Shown: piece by piece, positions 12,577 through 23,925 of the stretch | Numbering within the stretch: the stretch's first letter is position 1 | Layout of the letters: each line of letters starts with the position of its first letter | Translations under genes and position numbers: made by a program | The notes under the pieces: model-generated | The model's database searches: none | The model's input: the letters and a program-made list of their open reading frames with translations, nothing else | What the model was told of the DNA's origin: nothing | Assembly (NCBI GenBank): GCA_019321725.1 | Contig: CM033113.1 | Coordinates: forward strand, 9,238,001-9,302,000 | Length of the DNA stretch: 64,000 nt | Direction of reading: 5' to 3' | Source: Paulownia fortunei | Taxonomy: Eukaryota; Streptophyta; Magnoliopsida; Lamiales; Paulowniaceae

Positions 12577-13650
12577 TCAAATTGTCATCGGTTTAATGAG
12601 CATACAGTTTACAATGTTTTTCATCTTACTTTTGGAATTGGCATACCCATCTTCATCTGCGTGCAGAAGATATATCACACGAGCAAGATTGACAACATTC
12701 ATAAGGATTGGCAAAGAGATTGTTGTTGGTTGAAGGCATTCTTGATTTATATCCTTCGATACTTTCTTTACTTGTTTTTGAAATTCAACAAAAGCCTCCT
12801 TCTCTGAGGCACCATTTTGATTCATGTAACATTGCACTACTGATAATTTTTGTTCAAACTGTATAAAAATAGAATCAAAATCTTAGAAACTGACATAATG
12901 TCAAAAGATTAGTATATCTAAGATCACTACGTACATTCAATAAATGCATGCAATATAAATTTTGTATAGATTCTTACCCCATATTCTACTATGTCATCCA
13001 TTAATCTACCAATTATTGATGATGCTCGTACTATTAGTGATTCACTTGAAACCCAATCAAAGTCTTCCTTTGTTGCAAGATTTCCCTTACCAACTAATGA
13101 AGTTGTTGACAATATCATATAATCACTGTGCCACCTTCATATACTCCTCCATCATTTACTATAAAACCATTTTGCCTCTTCAAAGTATGCCCTGATCAAT
13201 TTTTTCATCTGCAAATTTTGCCAAAATATATTTAAATGGGCACATCATAGATAGCAATACAAACTTGATAGTGGTAAAAAACCTATCTGTTATTTAATAC
13301 CTCTTCTTTTGCACATTGGACACCATATGATTCACCTACTTTTTTTATTTCATCTTCTATTTCAACGTAAATATCTAAAAGGCTTTTGTAGCATATTCTC
13401 ATGTATGGTGGTAATTGCTCCAAGGCATTAATATCCCAACTGCGGCGAAAAAATGAAAATTATCAAATCAAATATATTCACAAATTATATTTTATAAATA
13501 AATATGTTAACTTTAAATAAAGACTTGGATACAACCTTTGAATAAATTTTGTGAAAAGTTGAAGATCATATATCATTCCATATATATCGTAAATATCATC
13601 AATAATGGAAGTCATAGCAATGACTTTGGTTAGTATTCTTCTTGTAATCT
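12577..13650 (-). pseudogene. Terpene synthase fragment, copy 2 (3' half, open, 5'-truncated)
   Basis: Four minus-strand exons encode the C-terminal half of a class I terpene synthase. The metal-binding exon (about 13,650-13,530) carries [15 protein letters not shown] with an intact DDxxD. The next (about 13,437-13,305) reads WDINALEQLPPYMRICYK. Then comes an exon with TKEDFDWV and [11 protein letters not shown] before a GTAAG donor (about 13,118-12,985), and the last exon (12,842-12,577) has KDINQECLQPTT and NLARVIYLLHADEDGY. I saw no stop codon in these exons, unlike copy 1. TPS homology stops abruptly within the DDxxD exon, just after the ITRRILTK region, so the N-terminal domain and part of the catalytic domain are missing. 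About 50 bases of unrelated sequence separate the break from the Copia LTR. Confidence 0.8.
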
Positions 13651-13705
13651 GGAATAGGAGCAGCTGATGGATGCATTTCCATCTTATACTTGGAATGTTT
13701 GTTAG

Positions 13706-14793
13706 TATTAGAATTTGTTGTGGGTTCAATTAATTCGATTAAATAATTTACCAAATTTATTATGTTCCACTTAATATTTGAACAAAGATTAGAATATAAA
13801 ACGACATGCACAGTGAAATTTAAAATTGACACCAGCAATAACAAGATTCGGATCTCAATATTCTACTCTCAAGACAAGGCCCAGAGATAAAAAAATCCAC
13901 TATGAGTAAAGTTTAACACAATACAATAATAGAACTTATAATACAAAACCAAAGACTCCCTCTTTATTTTGACGTCGTTCTTGTATTGCTTCACCGATAG
14001 ACTTGTTTGCAAAATCCCCTCAACTTGAATCTGCCTCATTGAACTTCCTTCAACATTTATCTCCCGTCAAAATGACAAAGCGTTCTCTCCCGATAACTCA
14101 TCTTCTTCTCCTGAAAGATGTTCAATGTGTTGTTCCGATATAGTCTAGAACAAACTTAAATCTCCAATGGTGGCTTGAAACTCGAATTTCAATCACAATC
14201 TTTTATGCACATTGGAGGGGGAATCGACTGCCTATATTTTCTGGATTTCTTCTCTAAAATTAGCAGCTCAAACTAATGTGTGTTTGTGTTTAAATACACA
14301 AAATACTCTAGTTGATTCCTAAATAAATACAAGGAAAGATTCCTAGTCTATTACAAAGACTTTCCTTCCATAATTCTATCATTAACTACTGTGTATAAAT
14401 CTGAATCTTGGAGTTCAAGATTACACTAATTTTCTTCTCTAAATAATGATACACGGCTTCTTGGAAGGTAGGAAATCTATCAAGTCTCTTCTTTATAAGG
14501 TAATTTCATAATAACTATACTTCCTTTCCAATTGGACATAGAATTATTAGAAGACGTCTTGTAGATTTATTTTCATAAGTACTACAAGTTTGTATTTAAT
14601 AAATCAATCCAATATGGAAAGTAAGAGAGTTTGATTCCTACAAGGAAACAAATAAGCAAGAGTTAGTTTAGCATTAAAACTCTTATTAAACATGCAAAAC
14701 CTAACATATCTTAATTAAAAAACTTAATAAATTGCACTTACCATTTTCATCAAATAATGCCAATTAAACTACATAAGTCACACGGACTTAACA
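13706..14793 (-). repeat. 3' LTR of the Copia element
   Basis: Plus-strand left end TATTAGAATTTG (expected TGTTAG; one base changed) and right end ACTTAACA, which read in element sense gives the canonical 5' TGTTAAGT. It aligns along its length with 22,829-23,920. Confidence 0.85.
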
Positions 14794-14810
14794 ATCTCCC
14801 CCTTTGGCAT
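14794..14810 (-). other. Polypurine tract of the Copia element
   Basis: In element sense the bases next to the 3' LTR read GCCAAAGGGGGAGAT before TGTTAAG. This matches the AAAGGGGGAGATTGTTA polypurine tract/LTR boundary found in many plant Copia elements. It primes plus-strand DNA synthesis. Confidence 0.8.
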
Positions 14811-15096
14811 TTTTTTATCAAAATCAACAATCTTACCTTAGTGTCTGAAAACAAGTTCCATCAAGAAATATCATATAAGCACTTTAGTCCAAATACCTGT
14901 GTTCGAACATGAAACTGAACATGACAGTGAATAACATACTAAGGCAAATAAAACAATGTTCAGGGGCAATTAAACAGTCTACCTACTTTTAAAATACTTC
15001 TCCTAACATATCAAACAAAATATTAAAACTTCAAAAACAGCAAATCAGTTTTAATCACATAATCACAGCAATAAAAAATCAAAATCAAAACTTTAT

Positions 15097-17160
15097 TCAA
15101 GCTTCCTTATCAACTTCAGCTTGTCCTTCACCAGTCTGTTGAGTATCAACATCCAATGCTTCTCCACCAATCTCTGCAGCAGCTGCAACTCCAGGTTCAG
15201 CATGAACTCCCCATTTATCAAATTCCCCTGCACCAGAAGTCCCCACATCTGCAGCCCCTTCAACAACAACTCCAACTGACTCTTTCTTTTTGGACAAAAA
15301 TGCTGATAGACCAGATGCCTAAGTAGCAGAGCCAAAACTATCCAAGGAAAGTGGTTCAGTAGTAGCAGCAGCTTAGGAAGTAGAACTTTTAAGTTGGGCA
15401 ATAAGATATAGATCTTCTTTCTCCTTAGCCTGCCCTTTTCTAATTTGTTACCTTGCTGCAAGTAACTGTCTCTCCAGATAGCCTAACAGATCCTTAGAAG
15501 AGAATGGAGTTGCAGATGTTCCAAGCCGTGTTCCAATATGTAGGTACATCATGGATTTTGGAACTCCTACACATGGATCTGATGGGTCTTATGCAAGTTG
15601 AAAGCCTTGATGGTAAAAAATACGTGTTTGTTTGTGTAGATCATTTCTCTAGGTATACTTGGGTTGACTTTTTGAGTGAGAAATCTGACACTTTTTATGT
15701 ATTTAAGAAACTCTGTGCAAGATTAAAAACTGAGAAAAACTGACGATGGAACAGGAGTGGGTAAGTCATCCAAATGCCGCTTAAACTTGCCAAGCCTAGT
15801 AGAAACAAAGTAAACAACTCTATAATATTCCATCTGTTCGGTCCTAAGCTTCTTAAAGCCTTGAGAAACCAACACGTTGTAAACCAGGAAGGGAATGATA
15901 AATAACCAGTAGTAGTCTTCACTTCAGCATGTTTAGCAATGGTTCTCATGATGTGTCTGCCTAGGTCATAAGGATGCTCTGTCCTAATATAATAAGTAGT
16001 ATAGCCTGATCCTTAACAAGTACTGTGTGATTAGCTGTGGAAGTCCAATTTGTCATTGTTGCTTTGTGAAAAATAGCATATTTAAGAGTCAATTTGGCAA
16101 CAGGAAAAGTAGAAGAATTTCTATGCCAAGCATTCAAACTACCTCCAGTCAACTCCGTAATGATCATATCAAAATTAGTTGGTAACTCAGTAACTTCAAC
16201 CTGAGGGGTACCCAAATAATCATTTATCATCTGAGCGGAAAAGAAGTAAACCTTACCCCTAACATAAACATTACCAAATTTACTAGAATCAGCCTTGATA
16301 ATATCAAAATGCAGATTGCAATAAAATTCCTTAACCACCTGAAGAGCATAAGGCTTAATATCTGTGACAGAACCAATTAAGTGCCTATCAATCAAAATTG
16401 AGTTTAACCCACAATCCTCAAAATCACTCAACCTAATTGACCTCTCAGACCACAGTTTCCTTTGAGAAATACATTCCTACATTTTCTTTGCATAATCAAA
16501 ATAAAATTTGTGGGACATAACTTTACTTACCTCAATTATGTCACATTCAACATCCATATAATCTCCTTGAGCAGATTCCTCAGAAGAATTATCAGAGAGA
16601 GAAACATGAATGTTACCTTGAGAATTGAATTCTTCTAGAATTTATGCTATTCTGCCTCTTTTTCGAACAGGACTTCGAACAAGAACACCACCAGTGCTAC
16701 CTTGTTACACTGTGAATTCCATAAAATCAGAGAATGCGGATAAACGGGCAATGGGTTGAGGAACAATTTGAGTTTCCTCTCTAATTAGATCGATTCGTTA
16801 CTCTTGGTTAAAGTCCCTCAATGTTTCAGCAACTTCAGCAGTATTGGCAAGAGATGTTGTTGGAATATGAAATGGAAAGCTTCCTTGAACCGGTTCAGTG
16901 ACTTGTTCTTCTTCAACAATCGATACTTCTTTGTGGGGTTCAAAGATGATTTCAAGTGGTGGATATTCAAGAGTTAAGGGTATGGCATCAACCTCAAGCT
17001 CCATAGGAATTTTCGATGCCAGAGATATGCCAGGGCGGCACCAGATGGTTTTTCTCTTTTGGCTCTACCTTCATATAACTCGCCTCTTTGTTTTCTTTTC
17101 TCTGTACATAATTTCTATTGCAATTGGACTATTGTTTCATCTTGAGATTCTGCCATGTTA
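15097..17160 (-). pseudogene. Accessory ORF downstream of pol (broken)
   Basis: Between the end of RNase H and the polypurine tract lie about 3.4 kb holding a degenerate ORF in the same sense as gag-pol. Its likely start is MAESQDET near 17,160. An acidic N-terminal part follows (16,798-17,004), then the best conserved block, a 156-codon frame at 15,961-16,431 with KEFYCNLHF, VYVRGKVYFF and a region up to SILMT. A shifted continuation runs at 15,745-15,949, and an acidic, Ala/Gly-rich C terminus ends in AEVDKEA at 15,097. The YVRGK block resembles the family annotated as 'putative plant transposon protein', found near plant LTR elements (from memory). Function is unknown. The position matches the env-like ORF of Sireviruses, but no clear membrane anchor was seen. 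It is interrupted by the inverted integrase piece at 15,504-15,745. Confidence 0.55.
15504..15745 (+). mobile_element. Inverted integrase fragment inside the Copia accessory ORF
   Basis: This plus-strand frame reads VGTSWILELLHMDLMG, then SLDGKKYVFVCVDHFSRYTW and FLSEKSDTFYVF. That is the catalytic-core start of a Copia integrase (first catalytic Asp in HMDLMG), in the opposite orientation to the rest of the element. The resident integrase at 20.24-20.42 kb has the same HMDLMG segment but lacks everything after it up to TPQQNGV. The fragment therefore includes sequence deleted from the resident copy. It splits the accessory ORF. Confidence 0.8.
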
Positions 17161-18265
17161 GAACAAATACACGAACAAGAGAGAAAGCAAAATAGACAAT
17201 TGAAAATGGCTAAGGAAATTTTACGGCTATAATTTCTAGGGTTTTCTGGTGATGGAGCAACAATAGGGTTAAAAGCTTTATTTATACCCAAGGTAAAATA
17301 TTTTCCCGCCAAAGTAAAAGAGTCCTTTAGTGCAAAAAAAATCTTTCAAATCTGGTCCTCAACTTTTGGAGAAATCTTCCTCCACCAAATATAAGTTTTT
17401 CACTTATACTAGGAGTCTAAGAAAGAGGGCTATAGATAAATCAGATTTATACCAACTTAATAATCAAATAGCTTCCATATTTATCCAATTATTGATGCAT
17501 GAGAAAATCTAAATAAAATCCTAAAAAGATATGCCTATTATGCATTCCATCTCATGCAAATCACAAATCAAAATGTATTAAAGATAAATATGGCACTATT
17601 CAAACTTCAAATCTCATAATTCCAAAACATCAATTAGGAAATTCAACCTTTGAACCAGTTTGACAATGAACTCAGAATTCCTTCAAATTTTCATTCCATA
17701 ATTTTTTTTTATAATCACAGAAAATTGATCAATCAAGGACTGAATTTATGAACCATCATTTTTATTATTTTTTTTTATGTTCAACATATTGTTCTAACAT
17801 GTACTGAAAACAAGGATATAGCCAGTCAGTAGCTTTCACTCTAAGACTTAGGGTAGCCTTTTCTCATGTTAGATCATCATCTAGATATTGGTGATACCTA
17901 GTCTTGGATTACTCACGAGTGGCTTTCACTCCTAAGAATATGTAGTTTTTTTCTGCCAAAGGCCTCCAAGTTCTTAATTTTTGTAAATTCTACCACAATT
18001 AATGATGGAATTTTTCTGAAGTCTACTCAAGTTCAAGGTCAAAACAGTTAAAGTTGTCATTCAAAATTGAGATTTTAGAATTTAGAAATATCAAAATCTG
18101 ATCATACTAGACATTCAATATAGTATGCCTAATGCAAGTCCTAGCATGAGATACATGAATTAGCAAATAAAAATCAAGTCTAGCTATGTCCTAACAGAGT
18201 GCTGGAACACAATCTACAAGTGACAGTGTGCAATACAGTATTCCAACAACAGACTGAACATGATA

Positions 18266-18740
18266 TTATAGAATGCAAATACCCAAGGACTTTCTTAATG
18301 CAGTGAATCTCTGTGCATCAATAGCCTTGGTAAAAATGTCAGCCAGTTGATTTTCAGTTGTTACATGATCTATTATCGTAATTCCACTTTCTACTAACTC
18401 TCTAATAAAGTGATGACGTATGTCGATATGTTTTATCCTCGAGTGTTGAATTGGATTATTAGAAATATTTATAGCACTTAGGTTATCACAAAACACATTT
18501 ACTGAGGTTTGCACAATTCCATAGTCAGCAAGCATTTGCTTCATTCGTAAGAGTTGTGAATAATAATTCCCACATGCAATGTACTCAGATTCAACAGTAG
18601 ATAGGGAAATACAGTGTTGTTTCTTACTAAACCAAGATATTAAATTATTACCAAGAAAGAAACAACCACCTGATGTGTTTTTCCTATCATCCACATCACC
18701 AGCCCAATCAATATCACAGTAGCTTCCAAGATTTGATTTA
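18266..18740 (-). pseudogene. Copia RNase H domain
   Basis: A 142-codon open frame contains DDRKNTSGGCFFLG, the LSTVESEYIA block, FCDNLSAI, HIDIRHHFIRE and LADIFTKA, the usual order in Ty1/Copia RNase H. Just upstream the frame reads DIDWAGD, carrying the expected catalytic Asp. This is the best preserved domain of the element. It ends at 18,266, after which the 3.4-kb accessory region begins. It would degrade RNA in RNA/DNA hybrids during reverse transcription but cannot be expressed here because pol is broken. Confidence 0.85.
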
Positions 18741-18795
18741 GTGTCCTTGGAATACCATATGTCATAGTAGATGTACCATTCACATATCTAATGAT

Positions 18796-19900
18796 CTATT
18801 TGACTGCTTTCAGATGTGATTCTTTGGGATCAGATTGGTACCTGGCATAAACACCTACACTAAAGCAAATATCAGATCTAGAAGTAGTAAGATAGAAAAG
18901 ACTTCCAATCATGCTTCTGTATAGTGATGTTCCAACAGATGTTCCAACATCATCTTTAGACAATCTATCATTGGTACCCATAGGAGTTCTAATGTGTTTG
19001 GTGTTCTCCAGTCCAAATTTCTTTACTAGGTTTTGGGTATATTTACTTTGAGAAATAAAAATCTCATCATTAAGTTGTTTGTTTGTAAACCTAGAAAATA
19101 ATTTAACTCTCCAACCATACTTATCTCGAACTGTTTAGACATTTATTTAACAAACTCATCAACATTGTGCTTAGAGGTTGATCCGAAAACTATATCATAT
19201 ACATAAATCTGTGCGATGATCAAACTGGTGTTCGAACATCTAATGAATAAGATTTTATCAGCTCCATCTCTCTTGTAGCCCTTATTGACCAGAAAGTTTG
19301 TCAAACGCTCATACCAAGCTCTCAGAGCTTATTTCAATCCATACAAAGTCTTTTTTAATTTATAGACATGATTAGGATAATGTGCATCCTTAAAACCTTT
19401 ATGTTATTCTACATAGGCATCTTCATTCAAAAACCCATTCAGAAAGGCATTTTTGACATCCATTTAATAGAGTTTAAAATTCATCAAGAATGCAATAGCC
19501 AAAAGTAAGCCAACAAACTCTTACCTAGCTACGGGGGCAAAGGTTTCAGCAAAATCAATTCCCTCAATTTGTGTGTAACCTTGAGCAACCAACCTAGCTT
19601 TGTTTCTTGTAATATTCCCAAACTCATCAGTTTTGTTCTTAAAGATTCATTTGGTACCTATTACACTATAGTCTTTAAGCCTAGGAACTAAAGTCCATAC
19701 ATCATTTCTAACAAAATTGACCTAATCCCTCTTGTATAGCAGTATTGACCCATAATTCATCTTTCAAAGCTTCAATGATATTTTTTGGTTCAGTAGAGGA
19801 AGGGTAGCAAACATACCTCACCATATCTCTATAGTTGATCTTAGACTTTTGCATTGTCCTCATCTTATCAGTAAGAGTTCCAATTACCTGATTTGAAGGA
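18796..19900 (-). pseudogene. Copia reverse transcriptase domain, multiply broken
   Basis: Shifted minus-strand frames give [38 protein letters not shown], the active-site region QIYVYDIVFGST and the connection segment SLYRSMIGSLFYLT with SDICFSVGVYARYQ. Several stops interrupt it (for example after TFAPVAR, before MDVKNAF, and after YGLK). The catalytic YVDD motif reads YVYD, so one of the two essential Asp residues is lost. Confidence 0.8.
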
Positions 19901-20484
19901 TCATCTTTTTAAATTCTAGCAAGTGGATCCCTTCTAGGTGATGCGATATTCTGACATGATTGGGAACAACAGATGGAATATCAGAGTGAGCATTTTGTTT
20001 CTCTGAATTTGAAGATTCCAGTGGACTATCTGCATCCTCAGTCAGACTGTCAATTTCTTTTTCTAAGGAAAATTCAAAACCATGTCTTAAGTGAATTCTG
20101 TTGGATATGTAACAAGCAATGCTAATGGCTTCAGCCCACAACTTTTGAGTCAATTTCTTAGAGTTGAGCATGACTCGAGCCATTTCTTGCAAAATCCTAT
20201 TCTTCCTCTCAACCACACCGTTCTGTTGAGGAGTCTTAGGTGCTTTTAACCTGCATAGGACCCATCAGATCCATGTGTAGGAGTTCCAGAATTCGTGATG
20301 TACCTACATGTTGGAACATGGGATGGGACACGCATTTTTGTTTTCTCAATTGACACGGACCACAGACACCATCCTTTTTCTTACTCAGTTTTGGCACTCT
20401 CAAAACTGCACCTGTATTCACAAGTTTAGATAACCTTTTAAAATTTAAGTACCCAAGTTTCTGGTGCCAAATCTCAGTCTTATC
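19900..20484 (-). pseudogene. Copia integrase, core deleted
   Basis: The pre-integrase segment KKKDGVCGPCQLRKQKC runs into LLHMDLMGPMQV at about 20,250. The sequence then jumps directly to TPQQNGVVERKNRILQEMAR (20,216 downward), omitting roughly the central half of the catalytic core. A further deletion follows RIHLRHG. It has frameshifts as well and cannot encode a working integrase. Confidence 0.8.
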
Positions 20485-21399
20485 TTATGTGACATTCAAA
20501 TAGTTCATTTGATGATCTAGCAAGTAATAATTATTTGCAGACCTTTTACCTGTCATAACACAACAGTTAGTATTATCAAAAATATGACATAAATCTTTTG
20601 TAAAATGAACAAATAGATTTTGATCACATAATTGACTAATAATAATCAAGTTTGTCTTAAGGCCTTCAATCAAAAGTATATTCTTTAGTCTAGGTAAACC
20701 TTTAATATCAAGTGTACCCTTACCAAAAATCTGACCAAAAACTCCATCTCCAAAAGTCACACGACCTTTCTCAATACTTTGAAAGTTTGATATGTTGCTT
20801 TTGTTACTAGTCATGTGCCTATAACAACCACTATCAAAGTACCAAGATTCACAAGGAGATACTTTCAAGGATATATTTGCAACATTACACCTAAAATCAG
20901 ATTTTCTAATCCAAATTCTGCATGGAAAATCATCTTTTAGTTGAATCTTAATCTTTGGTGTGTGTTTAGAAGCAGATTTTGGCCCATGTTCAAACTGTCT
21001 AGAGAATGATGTTCTAACATGTTTTTCATTCCACAAGTCATTTTTCAATTTGGAATACTTAGGACCAAGAATATGACAGTAATGACAGATTGGTATATAC
21101 TTTCTTGATCGAGGTTTTTGGAAAACCTTTTTTTTACGAGAATCAAAGATGGATGGTTTTGCTACAATTCTTTTCACAAATTCAATCTTTGATTTAGGAT
21201 CCATATTTATGTTTAAACACTCACCAATATAGCCTATACCTTGACGATTTCCTCCAACTTGTCTAGTAGAGAGAATCTTATCAAGTTTGGCTTTGCCAGT
21301 ATTTATGCTAGACAAAGAGGTTTTAGCCCTTTCTAGCTCAGTAGTAGTGCTCTTGAGCAACATATCTTTTTCAACAATCTGAAACTTGAATTGGTTCAA
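20485..21399 (-). pseudogene. Copia protease region with second zinc-knuckle remnant
   Basis: A 304-codon open frame. Its N-terminal part is a coiled-coil-like gag segment (KDMLLKSTTTELERAK). A degenerate zinc knuckle CHYCHILGPKYSKL lies at about 21,040-21,090. The aspartic protease region has WYFDSGCYRHMTSN with the catalytic DSG intact, then FGDG and IKGLPRLKNILLIEGLKTNL. The same order occurs in the dead copy at 2.3-3.6 kb. The product would process the polyprotein. This is the longest intact frame of the element. Confidence 0.8.
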
Positions 21400-21479
21400 T
21401 TTGTGTTGTAACTTAATTATCTGACATGTGAGCTCAACAATCTGTCCATCTAATGATTTGTTTGTCTTACAGACTTCAA

Positions 21480-22754
21480 GCTATTTTTTGTACATCAGTC
21501 TACACATTATTCGAATGTCCTCATCACTTGGCTCTTCTTCATCACTACTGTAGTCTGAAATCTCATTAGTAGAAAAAGTTTGAACAACTTTTTCTTTATC
21601 TTTCGAAATAGAGTCAGTATTGCCTTCTGAAATACGTGATGTTCCAACTGATGTTTGAACATGACTTGTGACATAACATTTTCCAAACTAGATAATTGTA
21701 TCTTGTTTGGCAGATAAAGTAACACGGTTACTCATAATATCATCATGTTCTTCCTAATTGTCATCTGAATCAGCATCACTCCAAGTTATGTTTAGTGACA
21801 TTTCCTTCTTCTTCTTGAAAGTGTTTGCACATTTTGATTGAATGTGTTCATACCCTTCACACTCTCTGCATTGGATCTGTTTGTATTTCTTGTCATTAGA
21901 AAATGAAAAAGAATTAGAAGCATTTTCATATCTAAGAGTATCAGAATCCTTACCCCATTTAGATTTCTAGGTTTTCAAAAACTTTTGAAAGTTTTGTGTA
22001 AGAAAAACCACTGGATCAGTCATGTCCTGATCATCAGTTTGAGCAACATCTTCGATTTCATAAGCTTCAGCTTGCAGCGCAATTCTCTTATATTTCTGCC
22101 TTTTATTTTATTTAAAATTCATCTCGAATGTCTGTAGTGAACTCATAAGTTCATCAAGACACATAATGGTCACATATTTGGCCGACTCGATGGCAATAAC
22201 TTTGTGAGCAAACCTATCAAGTAGGGATCTTAGTGTCTTCCTTACCAGCTTTGTGTCATCATACTTTTCACCTAAGGCATGACACTCATTTGCAATATCA
22301 CAAAGTAGACTCTCAAAATCATAGGAATGGTTTCGTTATCTTCGATCCTGAGGTCTTCAAATTTGGAAGCTAACATTTGCAGCTTAGAAAGTCTGACGGA
22401 TGTTGTTCCTTCATAAGTTATTTGAAGTATGTCCCATGCTTCCTTGGTAGTTTCACAAGTTCCAATCAACCGGAATTGGTTTGAGTCAACAACGCTGAAA
22501 ATAGCATTCAGAGCCTTGGAATTGTAACTCGCAAGTTCATTGTCCAATGTTGTCCACAAATCTTTAGGCTTTAGAATAACTTCTTTTTTCTCATTCTCTA
22601 TAACAGGATGTTGCCAACCGAACACAACAGATTTCCATGCCTTCTCGTTAACTGATTTTATGAAGGCTCTCATTCTAGCTATCCAGTATGAGTAGTTGGA
22701 ACCTTCCAGTAATGGTGGACATGAAACCAAACCTCCTTCTCGTAGGATATTCAT
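21480..22754 (-). pseudogene. Copia gag (frameshifted)
   Basis: The frame from 22,754 starts MNILREGG and contains LLEGSNYSYWIARMRAFI, LWTTLDNELA, and KEAWDILQITYEGT with SKLQMLASKFEDLRIEDNE. This is the typical Copia gag (UBN2-type) layout. It shifts frame near 22,290. Further down, at about 21,822-21,870, lies the zinc knuckle CRECEGYEHIQSKC (CX2CX4HX4C), followed by an acidic SDADSDDN segment. Gag would form the virus-like particle and bind RNA. The copy is broken. Confidence 0.8.
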
Positions 22755-22811
22755 ATCTGCAAAGATTTGACAACAAATTAATCCAAGATCTCACTAAGTA
22801 TATCTAGTGCT

Positions 22812-22825
22812 TGCTACTGATGCCA
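22812..22825 (-). other. Primer-binding site of the Copia element
   Basis: In element sense, two bases after the 5' LTR the sequence reads TGGCATCAGTAGCA. This is close to the initiator-Met tRNA site TGGTATCAGAGC usual in plant Copia elements, with a few changes. Confidence 0.75.
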
Positions 22826-22828
22826 CTT

Positions 22829-23920
22829 GTTAGAATTTGTTATCGGGTTCAATTAATTCAATTCAACAGTTTAGCAGATTCGTTATGTTCTAATTACTGT
22901 TTCAACAAAGATTAGAACATAAAACAACATGCACAGCGAAATTTAAAATTGACACCAACAATTTTAACGAGGTTCGGATCTCAATATCCTACTCTTCAAG
23001 GCCACACCTAGAGATAAAACAATCCATTATCAGTAAAGTTTAACTCAATACAATAATAGGACTTATAACACAAAACCAAAGACTCCATCTTTGTTCTGAT
23101 GTCGTTCTTATATTGCTTCATCTATATACTTGTTTGTGAGATCCCCTCGACTTGAATCTGCCTTGTTGAACTCTATTCAACGTTGACCTCCCATCAAAAC
23201 AAAAAAGCGTTCTCTCCCAAGAACTCACCTCCTTCTCCCGAAGGATGTTCAATGTGTTGTTCCGATATAGTATGGAACAAACTTAAATCTCCAGTGGTGG
23301 TTTGAAACTCAAATTTCAATCACAATCTTTTATGTGCACTAGAGGGGAAATCATCTACCTATATTCTCTGGATTTCTTCTCTAAAATCAACAGCTCAAAC
23401 TAATGTGTATTTGTGTTTAAATTCACAAAACACTCTAGTTAATTTCTAAACAAATATAAGGAAAGATTCCTAGTCTATTACAAAGACTTTCCTTCCATAA
23501 TTCTACCATTAACTACCGTGTATAAATCAGAATCTTGGAGTTCAAGATTACAATAATTTCATTCTGTAAATAATGATATATGGTTTCTTGAAAGGTAGGA
23601 AATCTGTCAAGTCTCCTCTTCATAAGGTAAGTCCATAATAACTCTACTTCCTTTTCAATTGGACATAGAATTATTAGAAGACATCTTGTAAATTTATTTC
23701 CATAAATACTACAAGCTTGTATTTAATAAATCAATCAAATATAGAAAGTAAGAGAGTTTGATTCCTACAAGGAAACAAATAAACAACAGTTAGTTTAGCA
23801 TTAAAACTCTTATTAAACATGCAAAACCTAACCTACCTTAATTATAAAACTTAATAAATTATACTTACCATTTTTATCAAATAATACCAATTAAATTACA
23901 TAAGTCACACTTACTTAAGA
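22829..23920 (-). repeat. 5' LTR of the Copia element
   Basis: Starts TGTTAGAATTTG on the plus strand, with the PBS adjoining, and ends ACTTAAGA (one base off the expected TG/CA end). It is nearly equal in length to the left LTR. Confidence 0.85.
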
Positions 23921-23925
23921 GTTAA

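Larger units (their letters stand above)
13701..23925 (-). mobile_element. Copia (Sirevirus-like) LTR retrotransposon, degenerate full-length copy
   Basis: The two LTRs are about 1.09 kb each (13,706-14,793 and 22,829-23,920). They enclose 8 kb with gag, protease, integrase, RT and RNase H in Copia order on the minus strand. A PBS lies inside the right LTR and a polypurine tract inside the left LTR, which confirms the orientation. Candidate 5-bp target duplications are GTTAG (13,701-13,705) and GTTAA (23,921-23,925). The LTRs differ at many sites (roughly one in eight by eye) and all ORFs carry stops or shifts, so the insertion is old and non-autonomous. The long region after pol with an accessory ORF suggests a Sirevirus-like lineage (inference). 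Confidence 0.85.

Noticed and set aside
13640..13706. The Copia element as the direct cause of TPS copy 2 truncation
   Set aside because: About 50 bp of non-TPS sequence separates them, and no TPS exon resumes beyond the other LTR.
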